64,000 nucleotides of DNA from Bradyrhizobium ottawaense (GCF_002278135.3 NZ_CP029425.2:6362001-6426000); one strand, 5' to 3'. Numbered from the stretch's first letter, positions 24,783 to 33,962 are shown. Notes: a model not told the origin generated them from the letters alone. Numbers and translations are program-made.

Positions 24783-24797
24783 AGACTTTTCCCAAAC

Positions 24798-25667
24798 CTA
24801 GTCCGTTTCGATCGGCAGCGCCGGATCCCTCGCCCATTCGCCCATCGAGGCGTCGTAGAGCGTCAGTCTGTCGTAGCCGAGCTGCGTCAGCAGGAACAGG
24901 TCGATCGTCGCCGAGATGCCGCCGCCGCAATAGCAGATTACATTCTTGTCGCGCGTGACACCCTGGGCCGTGAATTTCGCTTCGGCGTCCGCCAGGCTGG
25001 TCAGCGTCTTGTCGGCGTTGACGAGCGTTGCGGCTGATACGTTGACGCTGCCGGGAACGCGGCCGGGCCGGCCGTAGCGGCTCGGCTCGAGGCCGCGATG
25101 AAACTGCGGCCCGAGCGCGTTGACGATGACCGTCGAGGGATCGCCGATCCGCGCCTTCACAGTCGTCTTGTCGACGAAGAAGCCCGCGCGCGGCGCGGCC
25201 TTGAAGATGGTGGCCGGATATCCCCTCGGCGCGCCTGTCTCAATCGGCCGCCCCTCTTCCTTCCATTTGTCGAGACCGCCGTCGAGCACATGGGCATCGA
25301 CGCCGAGCGAGCGCAGCATCCACCAGAACCGCGTCGCCCACATCATCGTGCCGATGCTGTAGAGCACGATGGTCTTGCTCGCATCGAGGCCGTGGCGGCC
25401 GAAGGCGGCCTCCAGCTGGGCGACATCGGGCATCATGAAGAACTGCTGCGCTGAAGCGTCTGAGAACTCGCCCTGCAGGTCGAGGAAATCGGCGCCCGGA
25501 ATGTGGCCGGCCGCGAACGTCTTGTCGCCGGGGACTGCGCGGTACGGCACGTCGCTGCCGGGCGGAACAGGCTCGTTGTAGGTCGTGCAGTCGTAGAGGC
25601 GCAGGTTGGGATCGCCGAGCATGGCGGCGAGCTGCTCGGTCGATATGAGAGCGGCTGGCTGGGACAT
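24798..25667 (-). CDS. sseA: Sulfurtransferase, 3-mercaptopyruvate sulfurtransferase type
   Basis: A 289-residue tandem rhodanese protein. The first, inactive domain has LYDCTTYNEP and GHIPGADFLDLQ; the second has the active-site loop CYCGGGISA, whose Cys is followed by GGGISA, closer to the CGSGVTA loop of mercaptopyruvate sulfurtransferases than to the CRKGVTA of thiosulfate enzymes. It transfers sulfane sulfur from 3-mercaptopyruvate to a thiol or cyanide. Start ATG at 25667; a longer frame from 25766 lies in a repeat. Single gene on the minus strand. Confidence 0.87.
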   Translation of the reverse strand: MSQPAALISTEQLAAMLGDPNLRLYDCTTYNEPVPPGSDVPYRAVPGDKTFAAGHIPGADFLDLQGEFSDASAQQFFMMPDVAQLEAAFGRHGLDASKTIVLYSIGTMMWATRFWWMLRSLGVDAHVLDGGLDKWKEEGRPIETGAPRGYPATIFKAAPRAGFFVDKTTVKARIGDPSTVIVNALGPQFHRGLEPSRYGRPGRVPGSVNVSAATLVNADKTLTSLADAEAKFTAQGVTRDKNVICYCGGGISATIDLFLLTQLGYDRLTLYDASMGEWARDPALPIETD

Positions 25668-25702
25668 TGGACCTCTCCCAATTTGAGCTAGTGCGTCGTG
25701 GC

Positions 25703-25815
25703 ACACTGTCATTTCCCGCGAAGGCGGGCAATCCAGTGTTCCAGAGGCAGCAGCCGTATCAGCCAACTATCGCCGCGGAGTACTTGATGCCCCGGTCAAG
25801 CCGGGGCATGACAGC
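25703..25815. repeat. Intergenic repeat region with paired hairpins (family G-like)
   Basis: TGTCATTTCCCGCGAAGGCGGG forms one small hairpin and GCCCCGGTCAAGCCGGGGC, followed by ATGACAGC, another; TGTCAT and ATGACA enclose the whole. It has the same design as the element at 30114-30202 but with different inner sequence. Confidence 0.6.
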
Positions 25816-25838
25816 AGAGGGAGAGGCTTGACCTACTC

Positions 25839-27173
25839 CTACTGCTTCAGCGTCTCCAGAAACCGCACCGGCTCGCCCTGCGAGGCCGTCACCAGCTCGC
25901 CCTGCCACATCACGCGGCGGCCGCGGATGAAGGTGCCGACGGGCCAGCCGGTGACTCGGACGCCGTCATAAGGCGTCCAGCCGGCTTTCGACGCCACCCA
26001 TTTGTTGGTGATGGTCTCGCTGCGCTTCAAGTCGACGATGGTGAAATCGGCATCGTAGCCCGCGGCGATGCGGCCCTTGCAGGCCATGTTGTAGAGGCGC
26101 GCGGGGCCGGCGCTGGTGAGATCGACGAAGCGTGCCAGAGAAAGCCGGCCCGCATTGACGTGATCGAGCATCAGGGGCACCAGCGTCTGCACGCCGGTCA
26201 TGCCGGAGGGCGAAGCCGGGTAGGTCTTCTGCTTCTCCTCCAGCGTATGCGGGGCGTGGTCGGAGCCGAGCACGTCGATGATACCCTGCTCGATGCCGCG
26301 CCAGATGCCGGCGCGGTGATCGGCGCCGCGCACCGGCGGGTTCATCTGAGCCAGCGTGCCGAGCCGCTCGTAGCACTCGGGCGCAACCAGCGTAAGATGG
26401 TGCGGCGTCGCCTCGCAGGAGGCGACGTCCTTGTGGTCGCGCAAAAACTCGATCTCTTCCTTGGTCGAGATGTGCAGCACGTGGATGCGCTTGCCGGTCT
26501 CGTGGGCGAGCTTGACGAGGCGTTGCGTCGCCATCAGCGCCGCGGTCTCGTCGCGCCACACCGGATGCGAGCGCGGATCGCCCTCGATGCGCAGCGACTT
26601 GCGGTCGTTGAGTCGGTATTCGTCCTCGGCATGGAAGGCCGCGCGGCGGCGAATCACCTGGAAAATGCGACGCAGGCTCTCATCGTCCTCCACCAGCAGC
26701 GCACCGGTCGAGGAGCCGATGAACACCTTGACGCCGGCACAGCCCGGCGCGCGCTCCAGTACCGGAAGGTCCTGCACGTTCTCGCGGGTGCCACCGATGA
26801 AGAAGGCGAAATCGCAATGCATGCGGTGATGGGCGCGCTTTACCTTGTCGGTGAAGGTGGCTTCAGTCACGGTGAGCGGCGAGGTGTTCGGCATCTCGAA
26901 CACGGCGGTGACGCCGCCCATCACGGCGCTGCGCGAACCGGTCTCGAGGTCTTCCTTCTGCTCCAGCCCGGGCTCGCGGAAATGCACCTGCGTGTCCATC
27001 ACGCCGGGCAGGATGTGCAGGCCCTTGCAGTCGATGACCTCCGCGGCCGAGGCCTGCGACAACGGCCCCAGCTCGGCGATGCGGCCGCCGGTGATGCCGA
27101 TATCGCGAACATTCTCGCCGTCCTGGTTGACGACGGTGCCGCCTTTGAGGATCACATCGAAACGCTGGGTCAT
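25839..27173 (-). CDS. Dihydroorotase-like cyclic amidohydrolase (class I PyrC family)
   Basis: A 444-residue amidohydrolase of the dihydroorotase/allantoinase branch. Metal-site elements: DTQVHFREPG near residue 60, where the first His of the usual DxHxH is replaced by Gln; the carbamylatable Lys in GVKVFIGSSTGAL; His in HAEDEYR and HVLHISTKEE; Asp in LGSDHAPHT. The rest of the fold and length are normal for class I dihydroorotase, which cyclises carbamoyl-aspartate in pyrimidine synthesis. The Gln may change metal binding. No pyrB lies next to it. A dihydropyrimidinase-like or non-pyrimidine role cannot be excluded. Confidence 0.8.
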   Translation of the reverse strand: MTQRFDVILKGGTVVNQDGENVRDIGITGGRIAELGPLSQASAAEVIDCKGLHILPGVMDTQVHFREPGLEQKEDLETGSRSAVMGGVTAVFEMPNTSPLTVTEATFTDKVKRAHHRMHCDFAFFIGGTRENVQDLPVLERAPGCAGVKVFIGSSTGALLVEDDESLRRIFQVIRRRAAFHAEDEYRLNDRKSLRIEGDPRSHPVWRDETAALMATQRLVKLAHETGKRIHVLHISTKEEIEFLRDHKDVASCEATPHHLTLVAPECYERLGTLAQMNPPVRGADHRAGIWRGIEQGIIDVLGSDHAPHTLEEKQKTYPASPSGMTGVQTLVPLMLDHVNAGRLSLARFVDLTSAGPARLYNMACKGRIAAGYDADFTIVDLKRSETITNKWVASKAGWTPYDGVRVTGWPVGTFIRGRRVMWQGELVTASQGEPVRFLETLKQ

Positions 27174-27274
27174 GGCTGAAGGCCCTTGTCATCCCCAAGC
27201 GCAGGGCTCGAGGTCTTGTCGTTTATGCCTCGCGGGCTTACGTTCCGGAGCAACATGTCGCAAGAGATTTTCGC

Positions 27275-28150
27275 ATGAAATCAGCGTTTCTTCCCGACCG
27301 GGGCGTGGTCAAGGTCGCGGGCGAGGACGCGCGCAACTTCCTCAACGGCCTGGTCACGACCGACCTCGACAGGCTGAAACCGGGGCTGGGGCGATTCGGC
27401 GCGTTGCTGACGCCGCAGGGCAAGATCATCGTGGATTTCCTGATCACGGAAGTCCCCGCGGGTCACGGCGGCGGGTTCCTGATCGACTGCCCCAAAGCGC
27501 TGGCCGAGAGCTTCGCCACCAAGCTGAAATTCTACAAGCTGCGCGCCAAGGTCACGGTGGAAAACCTCGATCTCGGCGTGCTCGCCGCCTGGGACGGCCA
27601 GCCTGCGGCGCAGCCCGATCTTGCCTTCGCCGATCCACGCAACGAAACGCTCGGCTATCGCATCCTGATCCCCGAAGATCTCAAGCAGAAGCTCTCCGAC
27701 CTCATCGGGGCCGAGCTGGTCGATGCGGCCGACTACGAGGCGCACCGCATCGCGCTCGGCGTGCCGCGCGGTGGGCTCGATTTCATGTACAGCGATGCAT
27801 TCCCGCACGAGACCAACATGGACCGCCTTGCCGGCGTCGATTTCGACAAGGGTTGCTATGTCGGCCAGGAGGTCGTCTCGCGCATGCAGCATCGCGGCAC
27901 CGCGCGCACCCGCAGCGTGAAGGTACTGCTCGATGGCCCCTCGCCCGAAGCCGGCGCGACCATTCTCGCCGGCGACAAGCCGGTCGGCACCATCGGCTCG
28001 ACATCCGGCGGCAAGGGCATTGCCCTGGTGCGCATCGACCGTGTCGCCGACGCGCTCGATGCCGGCCAACCCCTCACCGCAGGCGGCCTCGCCTTGAAGC
28101 TGGCAGAACCTGACGTCGTCCGTATTCCTGCGAAGCAGCCCACCGCATGA
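27275..28150 (+). CDS. ygfZ: Folate-binding YgfZ-family protein (Fe-S cluster maintenance)
   Basis: A 291-residue GcvT-fold protein with the family signature KGCYVGQE near residue 195, whose Cys is functionally important in E. coli YgfZ. The N-terminus has FLNGLVTTDL and LTPQGKIIVDF. YgfZ uses folate to help assemble or repair certain iron-sulfur enzymes. Its start lies about 100 bases from the divergent dihydroorotase-like gene, and its stop overlaps the tag gene by ATGA. It heads a three-gene operon. Confidence 0.92.
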   Translation: MKSAFLPDRGVVKVAGEDARNFLNGLVTTDLDRLKPGLGRFGALLTPQGKIIVDFLITEVPAGHGGGFLIDCPKALAESFATKLKFYKLRAKVTVENLDLGVLAAWDGQPAAQPDLAFADPRNETLGYRILIPEDLKQKLSDLIGAELVDAADYEAHRIALGVPRGGLDFMYSDAFPHETNMDRLAGVDFDKGCYVGQEVVSRMQHRGTARTRSVKVLLDGPSPEAGATILAGDKPVGTIGSTSGGKGIALVRIDRVADALDAGQPLTAGGLALKLAEPDVVRIPAKQPTA

Positions 28151-28773
28151 GCCGAGCCCCTCGCCTGCATCCCGACGGAAAGACCCGCTGCCCCTGGCCG
28201 GGCGATGACCCGTTCTACGTTGCCTATCACGACACCGAATGGGGCGTGCCGGAATATGACGACCGCGCGCTGTACGAAAAGCTGATCCTCGACGGTTTCC
28301 AGGCCGGCCTGTCCTGGATCACGATCCTGCGCAAGCGCGACAATTTCCGCAAAGCCTTCGACGATTTCCAGCCGGAAAAGATCGCGCGCTACAATGCCAA
28401 GAAGGTCCACGCGCTGATGAACGATGCCGGCATCGTGCGCAACCGCGCCAAGATCGACGGCACGATCGCGAGCGCGAAGTCTTATCTCGATATCATGGAG
28501 AAAGGCCCGGGCTTCTCGCAGCTGCTGTGGGACTTCATGGGCGGAAAGCCGCTCGTCAATCATTTCAAGACCACCGCGAGCGTGCCGGCCTCGACGCCAT
28601 TGTCGGTGCAAATCTCGAAGGAGCTGTCCTCGCGCGGCTTCAAGTTCGTCGGCCCGACCATCGTCTATGCCTTCATGCAGGCGACCGGCATGGTCAACGA
28701 CCACCTCGTCGACTGCCACTGTCACGCCAGCTGCAGCAAGACGCAGCGCAAGCCGCGCCTCAAGGTCAAATGA
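28147..28773 (+). CDS. tag: DNA-3-methyladenine glycosylase I
   Basis: A 208-residue Tag enzyme. The family motif YHDTEWGVPEYDDRALYEKL contains the conserved Glu-Trp pair. The zinc-binding Cys and His residues occur near the N-terminus (RCPWPG) and the C-terminus (HLVDCHCHASC). It removes 3-methyladenine from alkylated DNA to start base excision repair. It overlaps ygfZ and the HD-domain gene by ATGA at both ends, a tight operon. Confidence 0.94.
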   Translation: MSRAPRLHPDGKTRCPWPGDDPFYVAYHDTEWGVPEYDDRALYEKLILDGFQAGLSWITILRKRDNFRKAFDDFQPEKIARYNAKKVHALMNDAGIVRNRAKIDGTIASAKSYLDIMEKGPGFSQLLWDFMGGKPLVNHFKTTASVPASTPLSVQISKELSSRGFKFVGPTIVYAFMQATGMVNDHLVDCHCHASCSKTQRKPRLKVK

Positions 28774-29384
28774 CGGCCAAGAAGACCGCACGCGACGTGG
28801 CATCCCGCGCCTGGCAGCGCATGCTGTCGGGCCGGCGGCTCGATCTGCTCGATCCCTCCCCGCTCGACGTCGAGATCGCCGACATCGCGCACGGGCTGGC
28901 GCGCGTCGCGCGCTGGAACGGGCAGACCGTTGGCACGCACATCTTCTCGGTCGCGCAGCACACGCTGCTGGTGGAGACCGTGATGCGGCACGAGATGCCG
29001 CGGGTCGACCAGCGCATGCGGCTTGCAGCCCTGCTGCATGATGCGCCCGAATATGTCATCGGCGACATGATCTCGCCGTTCAAGGCGGTGCTCGACGGCC
29101 ATTACAAGGCGGTGGAGAAACGCCTGCTCGGCGCCATCCACATCCGCTTCGGCCTGCCGCCGGTGCTGCCTGAGGAGGTCACGCAGGCGATCAAGGCCGC
29201 CGATCGCGGGGCAGCCTATCTGGAAGCGACCGAGCTTGCCGGCTTCAGCGAGAGCGAGGCGCGGCGCCTGTTCGGCAAGGATCCCGGCCTCTCCGACAGC
29301 GTCCGGCGCGACTACCTTACGCCCTGGACCGCGGCGCGAGCCGAGAAGCAGTTTCTGGAGCGATTTGGCGCGTTGTTTGCGTAG
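28770..29384 (+). CDS. HD-domain phosphohydrolase (YfbR-like)
   Basis: A 204-residue HD protein. Metal ligands are visible as His in THIFSVAQHTLLVE, the HD pair in LAALLHDAPEYVIGD and Asp in AIKAADRGA. YfbR-type members are 5'-deoxynucleotidases that act on dNMPs. The ATG at 28770 overlaps the tag stop, so this is the last gene of the ygfZ-tag operon; longer frames upstream are in the wrong reading frame for tag. A nucleotide-pool cleaning role would fit next to a DNA repair enzyme. Confidence 0.85.
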   Translation: MTAKKTARDVASRAWQRMLSGRRLDLLDPSPLDVEIADIAHGLARVARWNGQTVGTHIFSVAQHTLLVETVMRHEMPRVDQRMRLAALLHDAPEYVIGDMISPFKAVLDGHYKAVEKRLLGAIHIRFGLPPVLPEEVTQAIKAADRGAAYLEATELAGFSESEARRLFGKDPGLSDSVRRDYLTPWTAARAEKQFLERFGALFA

Positions 29385-29390
29385 GTCCCA

Positions 29391-29512
29391 TAGGGTGGGC
29401 AAAGGCGCGCTTGCGCCGTGCCCACGTCCTTTCGCGTTTGCGACAAAGGTGGTGGGCATGCTTGCGCCTTCGCTCTTCGAGCTACGGCGGACATGTCGCT
29501 TTGCCCACCCTA
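29391..29512. repeat. Intergenic palindromic repeat, family B (copy 2)
   Basis: Outer arms TAGGGTGGGCAAAG and CTTTGCCCACCCTA are exact inverse complements, with GCGCCGTGCCCACG inside and a longer central part than copy 1. The right arm ends at the promoter of the following gene and supplies a possible -35 (TTGCCC). Confidence 0.85.
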
Positions 29513-29528
29513 CGGCACCGGCTATAAT
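29501..29528 (+). promoter_or_regulatory. Candidate sigma-70 promoter partly made by a repeat arm
   Basis: TTGCCC at 29501-29506 inside the family B repeat arm, a 16-base spacer, then a perfect TATAAT at 29523-29528, 20 bases before the ATG of the phosphatase gene. Confidence 0.5.
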
Positions 29529-29547
29529 CGCGGCAAAAAGGTCCGCC

Positions 29548-30054
29548 ATGATCCACGTCTGCTCCCTCGCCGCGCTTCCCGAAACCGTCCGCCTCACCAG
29601 GGCCAGCCACGTGCTGACCGTGATGGCCAATGTCGAGCAGGTGGCGCGGCCGGTGTCCGTGCTGCCCGCCAACCATCTCAAGGTGTCGATGGACGACATC
29701 ACCGAGGAGATGGATGGTTTTACCGCACCGTCCGAGACCCATATCGATCAGGTGCTGAACTTCGTGCGCGGCTGGGACCGTAGCGCGCCGCTGGTGGTGC
29801 ATTGCTATGCCGGCATCAGCCGCTCCACCGCGAGCGCGTTCGCGGCGGTCTGCGCGCTCAATCCGAACCGCGACGAGCTCGAGATCGCCAGGAAGATCCG
29901 CGCGGCCTCGCCGATCGCCTCGCCGAACCGGCGCATCGTCGGCCTTGCCGACCGCGCCCTGGGACGCAACGGCCGCATGCTGCGCGCGCTCGACGAGATC
30001 GGCCCGGGCGCGATGATGGTCGAAGGCCGTCCCTTCGTGATCGAGCTCGAATGA
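29548..30054 (+). CDS. Tyrosine/dual-specificity phosphatase-like protein
   Basis: A 168-residue protein with the CX5R phosphate loop HCYAGISRSTASA near residue 90 and an upstream general-acid candidate Asp in KVSMDDITEEMDG. This is the compact fold of bacterial cysteine-dependent phosphatases. It stands alone between two repeats with a good TATAAT box. The substrate (protein phosphotyrosine, phosphoinositide or nucleotide) is unknown. Confidence 0.82.
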   Translation: MIHVCSLAALPETVRLTRASHVLTVMANVEQVARPVSVLPANHLKVSMDDITEEMDGFTAPSETHIDQVLNFVRGWDRSAPLVVHCYAGISRSTASAFAAVCALNPNRDELEIARKIRAASPIASPNRRIVGLADRALGRNGRMLRALDEIGPGAMMVEGRPFVIELE

Positions 30055-30113
30055 GGCGAGAGTCGGATAGCAGCCGCAACGCCGCGCTCACTTTGATGCG
30101 CAGGCGCATCCAC

Positions 30114-30202
30114 GTCGTCATGGCCGAGCTTGTCCCTGCCATCCACGAACTTTCTCGCGACACGAAGAACGTGGATGCCCGGGACAAGCCCGGGCATGAC
30201 GA
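30114..30202. repeat. Intergenic palindromic repeat, family G
   Basis: GTCATGGCCGAGCTTGTCCC pairs imperfectly with GGGACAAGCCCGGGCATGAC, and CATCCACG pairs with CGTGGATG. One nested hairpin of about 90 bases between the phosphatase and the NAD regulator. Confidence 0.78.
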
Positions 30203-30232
30203 GTTTGTGGCAACTTCCTCGATCATCATCGC

Positions 30233-31201
30233 ATGAGCGACACGCTCCTCACGCCGATCGAGATCGGCCTGACCGCGGCGATCGTCGCGATCGAGGGGCA
30301 TGAGCCCCTCATCCTCACCGCGCGCGGCAGTGACGGGCTTGCCGGTCTGCCGTTCGGCCCGTTCGACGCGCTCGCGCATCGCACCTTCGACATCGGCCTG
30401 CGCGCCTGGGTCGAGGAACAGGCGGGCTTGCGGCTCGGCTATGTCGAGCAGCTCTACACATTCGGCGATCGCGGCCGCCATGCCGAGGCCAGCGACACCG
30501 GCGCGCATATGGTGTCGATCGGCTATCTCGCCTTGACGCGCGCGGTGGACGGCGAGCTTGCAGCCAATGCGGCGAGCTTCGCGCCATGGTATCGCTTCTT
30601 TCCCTGGGAAGACCGGCGCGAGGAGCCGCCCGCAATCATCGCCCGCGACATCATTCCGGCGCTGACCGAATGGGCGGCGGAGGAGACCCCGGACACGACG
30701 CGCGCACTCCCGCGCAAGGATCGCGTGCGGTTCTATTTCGGCCTCGACGGGGCGGCCTGGGACGAGGAGCGCGTGCTCGACCGCTACGAGCTGTTGTATG
30801 AGGCCGGGCTGGTCGAGGAGGCGCGGCGCGACGGCCGCCCTGCGGCATTAGCGCGCAAGACGCTTCCCCCGCTCGGGACCTCGATGCAGTTCGATCACCG
30901 CCGGATTCTCGCCACGGCGATCGCGCGGCTGCGTGCAAAACTGAAGTATCGTCCTGTCGTCTTTGAACTTTTGCCGCCCGAATTCACACTTACCGAACTG
31001 CAGCATACGGTCGAGGCAATCTCCGGCCGGCACCTGCACAAGCAGAATTTCCGCCGCCTGGTCGAAATGGAAGCCCTGGTCGAACCGACCGGGGTGATGT
31101 CGACACAGACGGGCGGACGGCCGGCGGCACTCTATCGCTTCCGGCGCGACGTGCTCCAGGAGCGGCCCGCGCCGGGCTTGCGCGTGCGCTCCCGGCGCTA
31201 A
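30233..31201 (+). CDS. nadQ: Nudix-related NAD biosynthesis regulator (NadQ/NrtR type)
   Basis: A 322-residue protein with a degenerate Nudix-like N-terminal domain (the box region GPFDALAHRTFDIGLRAWVE lacks the first catalytic Glu) and a C-terminal winged-helix region, LLPPEFTLTELQHTVEAISG, with HLHKQNFRRLVEMEALVEP. This is the two-part design of NrtR-family repressors, where the Nudix domain senses an NAD-related metabolite. The length and sequence fit the alphaproteobacterial NAD regulator (NadQ) group linked by comparative genomics to nadABC. The nadABC operon lies 13 kb away with paired palindromes in its promoter. The assignment of the sites to this protein is inference. Confidence 0.8.
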   Translation: MSDTLLTPIEIGLTAAIVAIEGHEPLILTARGSDGLAGLPFGPFDALAHRTFDIGLRAWVEEQAGLRLGYVEQLYTFGDRGRHAEASDTGAHMVSIGYLALTRAVDGELAANAASFAPWYRFFPWEDRREEPPAIIARDIIPALTEWAAEETPDTTRALPRKDRVRFYFGLDGAAWDEERVLDRYELLYEAGLVEEARRDGRPAALARKTLPPLGTSMQFDHRRILATAIARLRAKLKYRPVVFELLPPEFTLTELQHTVEAISGRHLHKQNFRRLVEMEALVEPTGVMSTQTGGRPAALYRFRRDVLQERPAPGLRVRSRR

Positions 31202-31251
31202 CCCGACATACTACGTGACCGGCCCCTGCCCGCCGGTCGCCTGGAGGCTTT

Positions 31252-33954
31252 ATGTTCGACGGCCCGTTTGACGTCTTTGCGTGGATCATTGCGATCGCCG
31301 CCTTCCTGATCGCGATCAAGGCCTCCAGCCAGGCGGCCGAGCTGCGCCGGCGACTGAATTCGCTCGAGGAGATGTTCTACGCGCAGCGGCAGGTGCAGCC
31401 GCCGCCGCTCATGCCGGTGCAGGAGCCAGCGCCTGCGCCCGCGACGACGGCCGCCGAGCCGCCGCCGCTTGCACCCGAAGCCGAAGCGGCACCGCCTCCA
31501 CTCGTCACCGAAGAGCTTTCACCGCCGCCGCTCGAAGCGGGCCCTGCGGCTGCCGCACCACCTCCCGTGCCGGCCGCTGCGCCCGGCTTCGAGGAGCAGC
31601 TCGGCACCCGCTGGGTGGTGTGGATCGGCGGCCTTGCGCTCGCGCTCGGCGGCTTCTTCATGGTGCGCTATTCGATCGAGGCCGGCCTGCTCGGCCCCGG
31701 CGTGCGCGTGTTCCTGGGTGGCCTGTTCGCAGCTGCGCTGCTCGGGGCCGGCGAGTGGTCGCGGCGCAAGGAGAGCATTTCCAACATCCAGGCGCTGCCG
31801 ATCGCCAACATCCCGGCGATTCTCACCGCCGCGGGTACGGCGGTGGCGTTCGCGACCATCTATGCCGCCTATGCGCTCTACGGCTTCCTCGTGCCCGCGA
31901 CCGCCTTCGTGCTGCTCGGCATCGTGGCCATGTGCACGCTCGCCGCGGCGCTGCTGCATGGGCCGGCGCTGGCCGGCCTCGGCGTGGTCGGCGCCTTCGT
32001 GACGCCGCTCCTCGTCTCCAGCGGCAAGCCGGACTACTGGGCGCTCTACATCTATCTCGCCATCGTCACCGCCGCGAGCTTCGGCCTCGCGCGCATCCGG
32101 CTGTGGCGCTGGCTCGCGGTCACGACGATCGCCTTTGCCGTGCTCTGGATCTTCCCGGGTCTGGATAGCGAAGAGTTGCAAGTCGCGCCGCACGCCTTCC
32201 ACGTCATCGCAGGCTTCGTGCTCGCCGCGCTGCTCGTCGTCTGCGGCTTCATGTTCGGCCCCAGCATCGAGGACGGCGAGATCGAGCCGGTCTCGTCGAG
32301 CTCGCTCGGCGCCTACCTGTTCGGCGCCATGCTGATCGTGCTGTCGAGCGTACATGCGGATCTGGCCCTGATCGCGTTCACGCTTCTCGTTGGCGCGACG
32401 CTTCTCGTCGCCTGGCGTGCGCCGGCGGCCACCGGCGCGCTCGGCGCGGCGGCAGCGACCGTCTTCATCGTATTCGCCGAATGGGCGGTGCGCGCCAATC
32501 CCGACATGCTGGTGCTGCCGGGCGGCGCGATGTCCGGTATCGGGCCGACCGCGATCGACAGCTCCGTAACGCTGCATCTGGTGATGGCCGCGATCTTCGC
32601 CATCGGCTTCGGCGTTGCCGGCTTCCTCGCGCAGGGCCGCTCGAACTCGGCAATCATTCCCGTGGTGTGGTCGGCCGCAGCCGTCGCCACGCCGATCGCG
32701 ATCCTCATCGCGCTCTACGCCCGCATCGCCCATCTCGACCGCTCGATCCCGTTCGCGATCCTCGCGGTGCTGCTCGCAGCCGCCTTTGGTGCTGCGACCG
32801 AAGCGCTCACGCGCCGCGAAACCCGGCCGGGCGTCGCCGTCTCCACGGCCCTGTTCGCGACCGGCACGCTCGGAGCGCTGGCGCTGGCGCTGACCTTCGC
32901 GCTGGAGAAGGGCTGGCTGACGATCGCGCTGGCGCTGATGTCGCTCGGCACCGCCTGGATCTCGATGCAGCGGCCGATCCCGTTCCTGCGCTGGCTCGCC
33001 GCCATCTTCGCCGGCATCGTCACCGCGCGCATCGGCTATGATCCGCGCATCGTCGGCGACGCCGTCGGGACCACGCCGATTTTCAACTGGCTGCTCTGGG
33101 GCTATGGCCTGCCGGCGGCCTCGTTCTGGGCCGCGAGCATCTTCCTGCGCCGCCGCGCCGACGATGCGCCGCTGCGCATGGTCGAGACCGCGGCGATCCT
33201 CTTCACCGCGCTGCTCGCCTTCATGGAGATCCGGCACTTTGCGACCAATGGCCGGATGACCTCGCCGCCGTCGCTGCTCGAATTCGCGCTGCAAGTCTGC
33301 GTCACGCTCGCGATGGCGATCGGGCTGGAGCGCTTGCGGCTGCGCAGCCGCAGCATCGTGCACAATGTCGGCGCGGTCGTGCTGACGGCGATCGGCGGGC
33401 TCATCAGCGTTTTCGGCCTCTTGATCCTGGAGAACCCGCTGATCTGGCGCATCGACGTCGGCGGCGCCGTGTTCAATCTGCTGCTGCTCGGCTATGCGCT
33501 GCCGGCGGTGCTGATGCTGCTGCTGTCCTATGCGGTGGTCGGCGAGCGTGGCAAAGTCTACGCCAACACCATCGCCGGTGGCGCGCTCGTGTTCGCGCTC
33601 GCCTATGTCACGCTGGAGATCCGCCGCTTCTATCACGGCCCGATCCTCTCCACCGGCGGGACGACGGGCGCCGAGCAATACACTTATTCGATCGGCTGGC
33701 TCGCCTTCGGCGTGCTGTTGCTGGGCGTCGGCATTCTCGTCAACTCGGAGCGTGCACGGCTGGCCTCGGCTGCCGTCATCGCACTGACGATCCTGAAGGC
33801 CTTCGTCATCGACATGTCGACGCTGACAGGCGTCTACCGCGCGCTGTCGTTCATGTGCCTCGGCGTCGTGCTGGTCGCAATCGGCTGGCTCTACCAGCGC
33901 ATCCTGTTCCGGCGGCAGGTCGCACCGCCGCCGGCTCCGCAGGCGACCAGCTGA
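31252..33954 (+). CDS. DUF2339 multi-spanning membrane protein
   Basis: A 900-residue protein. It has an N-terminal anchor (residues 5-22) and a short coiled segment. A Pro/Ala/Glu-rich linker spans residues about 48-110. It is followed by more than twenty hydrophobic segments beginning GTRWVVWIGGLALALGGFFMVRYSIEAGLLGPG, the start of the DUF2339 domain. Family members are large bacterial inner-membrane proteins of unknown function. The ATG is preceded by GGAGG. It follows the NAD regulator by 50 bases on the same strand but is probably unrelated. Confidence 0.85.
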   Translation: MFDGPFDVFAWIIAIAAFLIAIKASSQAAELRRRLNSLEEMFYAQRQVQPPPLMPVQEPAPAPATTAAEPPPLAPEAEAAPPPLVTEELSPPPLEAGPAAAAPPPVPAAAPGFEEQLGTRWVVWIGGLALALGGFFMVRYSIEAGLLGPGVRVFLGGLFAAALLGAGEWSRRKESISNIQALPIANIPAILTAAGTAVAFATIYAAYALYGFLVPATAFVLLGIVAMCTLAAALLHGPALAGLGVVGAFVTPLLVSSGKPDYWALYIYLAIVTAASFGLARIRLWRWLAVTTIAFAVLWIFPGLDSEELQVAPHAFHVIAGFVLAALLVVCGFMFGPSIEDGEIEPVSSSSLGAYLFGAMLIVLSSVHADLALIAFTLLVGATLLVAWRAPAATGALGAAAATVFIVFAEWAVRANPDMLVLPGGAMSGIGPTAIDSSVTLHLVMAAIFAIGFGVAGFLAQGRSNSAIIPVVWSAAAVATPIAILIALYARIAHLDRSIPFAILAVLLAAAFGAATEALTRRETRPGVAVSTALFATGTLGALALALTFALEKGWLTIALALMSLGTAWISMQRPIPFLRWLAAIFAGIVTARIGYDPRIVGDAVGTTPIFNWLLWGYGLPAASFWAASIFLRRRADDAPLRMVETAAILFTALLAFMEIRHFATNGRMTSPPSLLEFALQVCVTLAMAIGLERLRLRSRSIVHNVGAVVLTAIGGLISVFGLLILENPLIWRIDVGGAVFNLLLLGYALPAVLMLLLSYAVVGERGKVYANTIAGGALVFALAYVTLEIRRFYHGPILSTGGTTGAEQYTYSIGWLAFGVLLLGVGILVNSERARLASAAVIALTILKAFVIDMSTLTGVYRALSFMCLGVVLVAIGWLYQRILFRRQVAPPPAPQATS

Positions 33955-33962
33955 ATTATTTG

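Noticed and set aside
31519..33678. A 719-codon antisense frame across the DUF2339 gene
   Set aside because: The translation is dominated by Arg, Glu, Asp and Gln as expected from the reverse of a hydrophobic Leu/Ala/Val-rich protein. No motif and no start signal.
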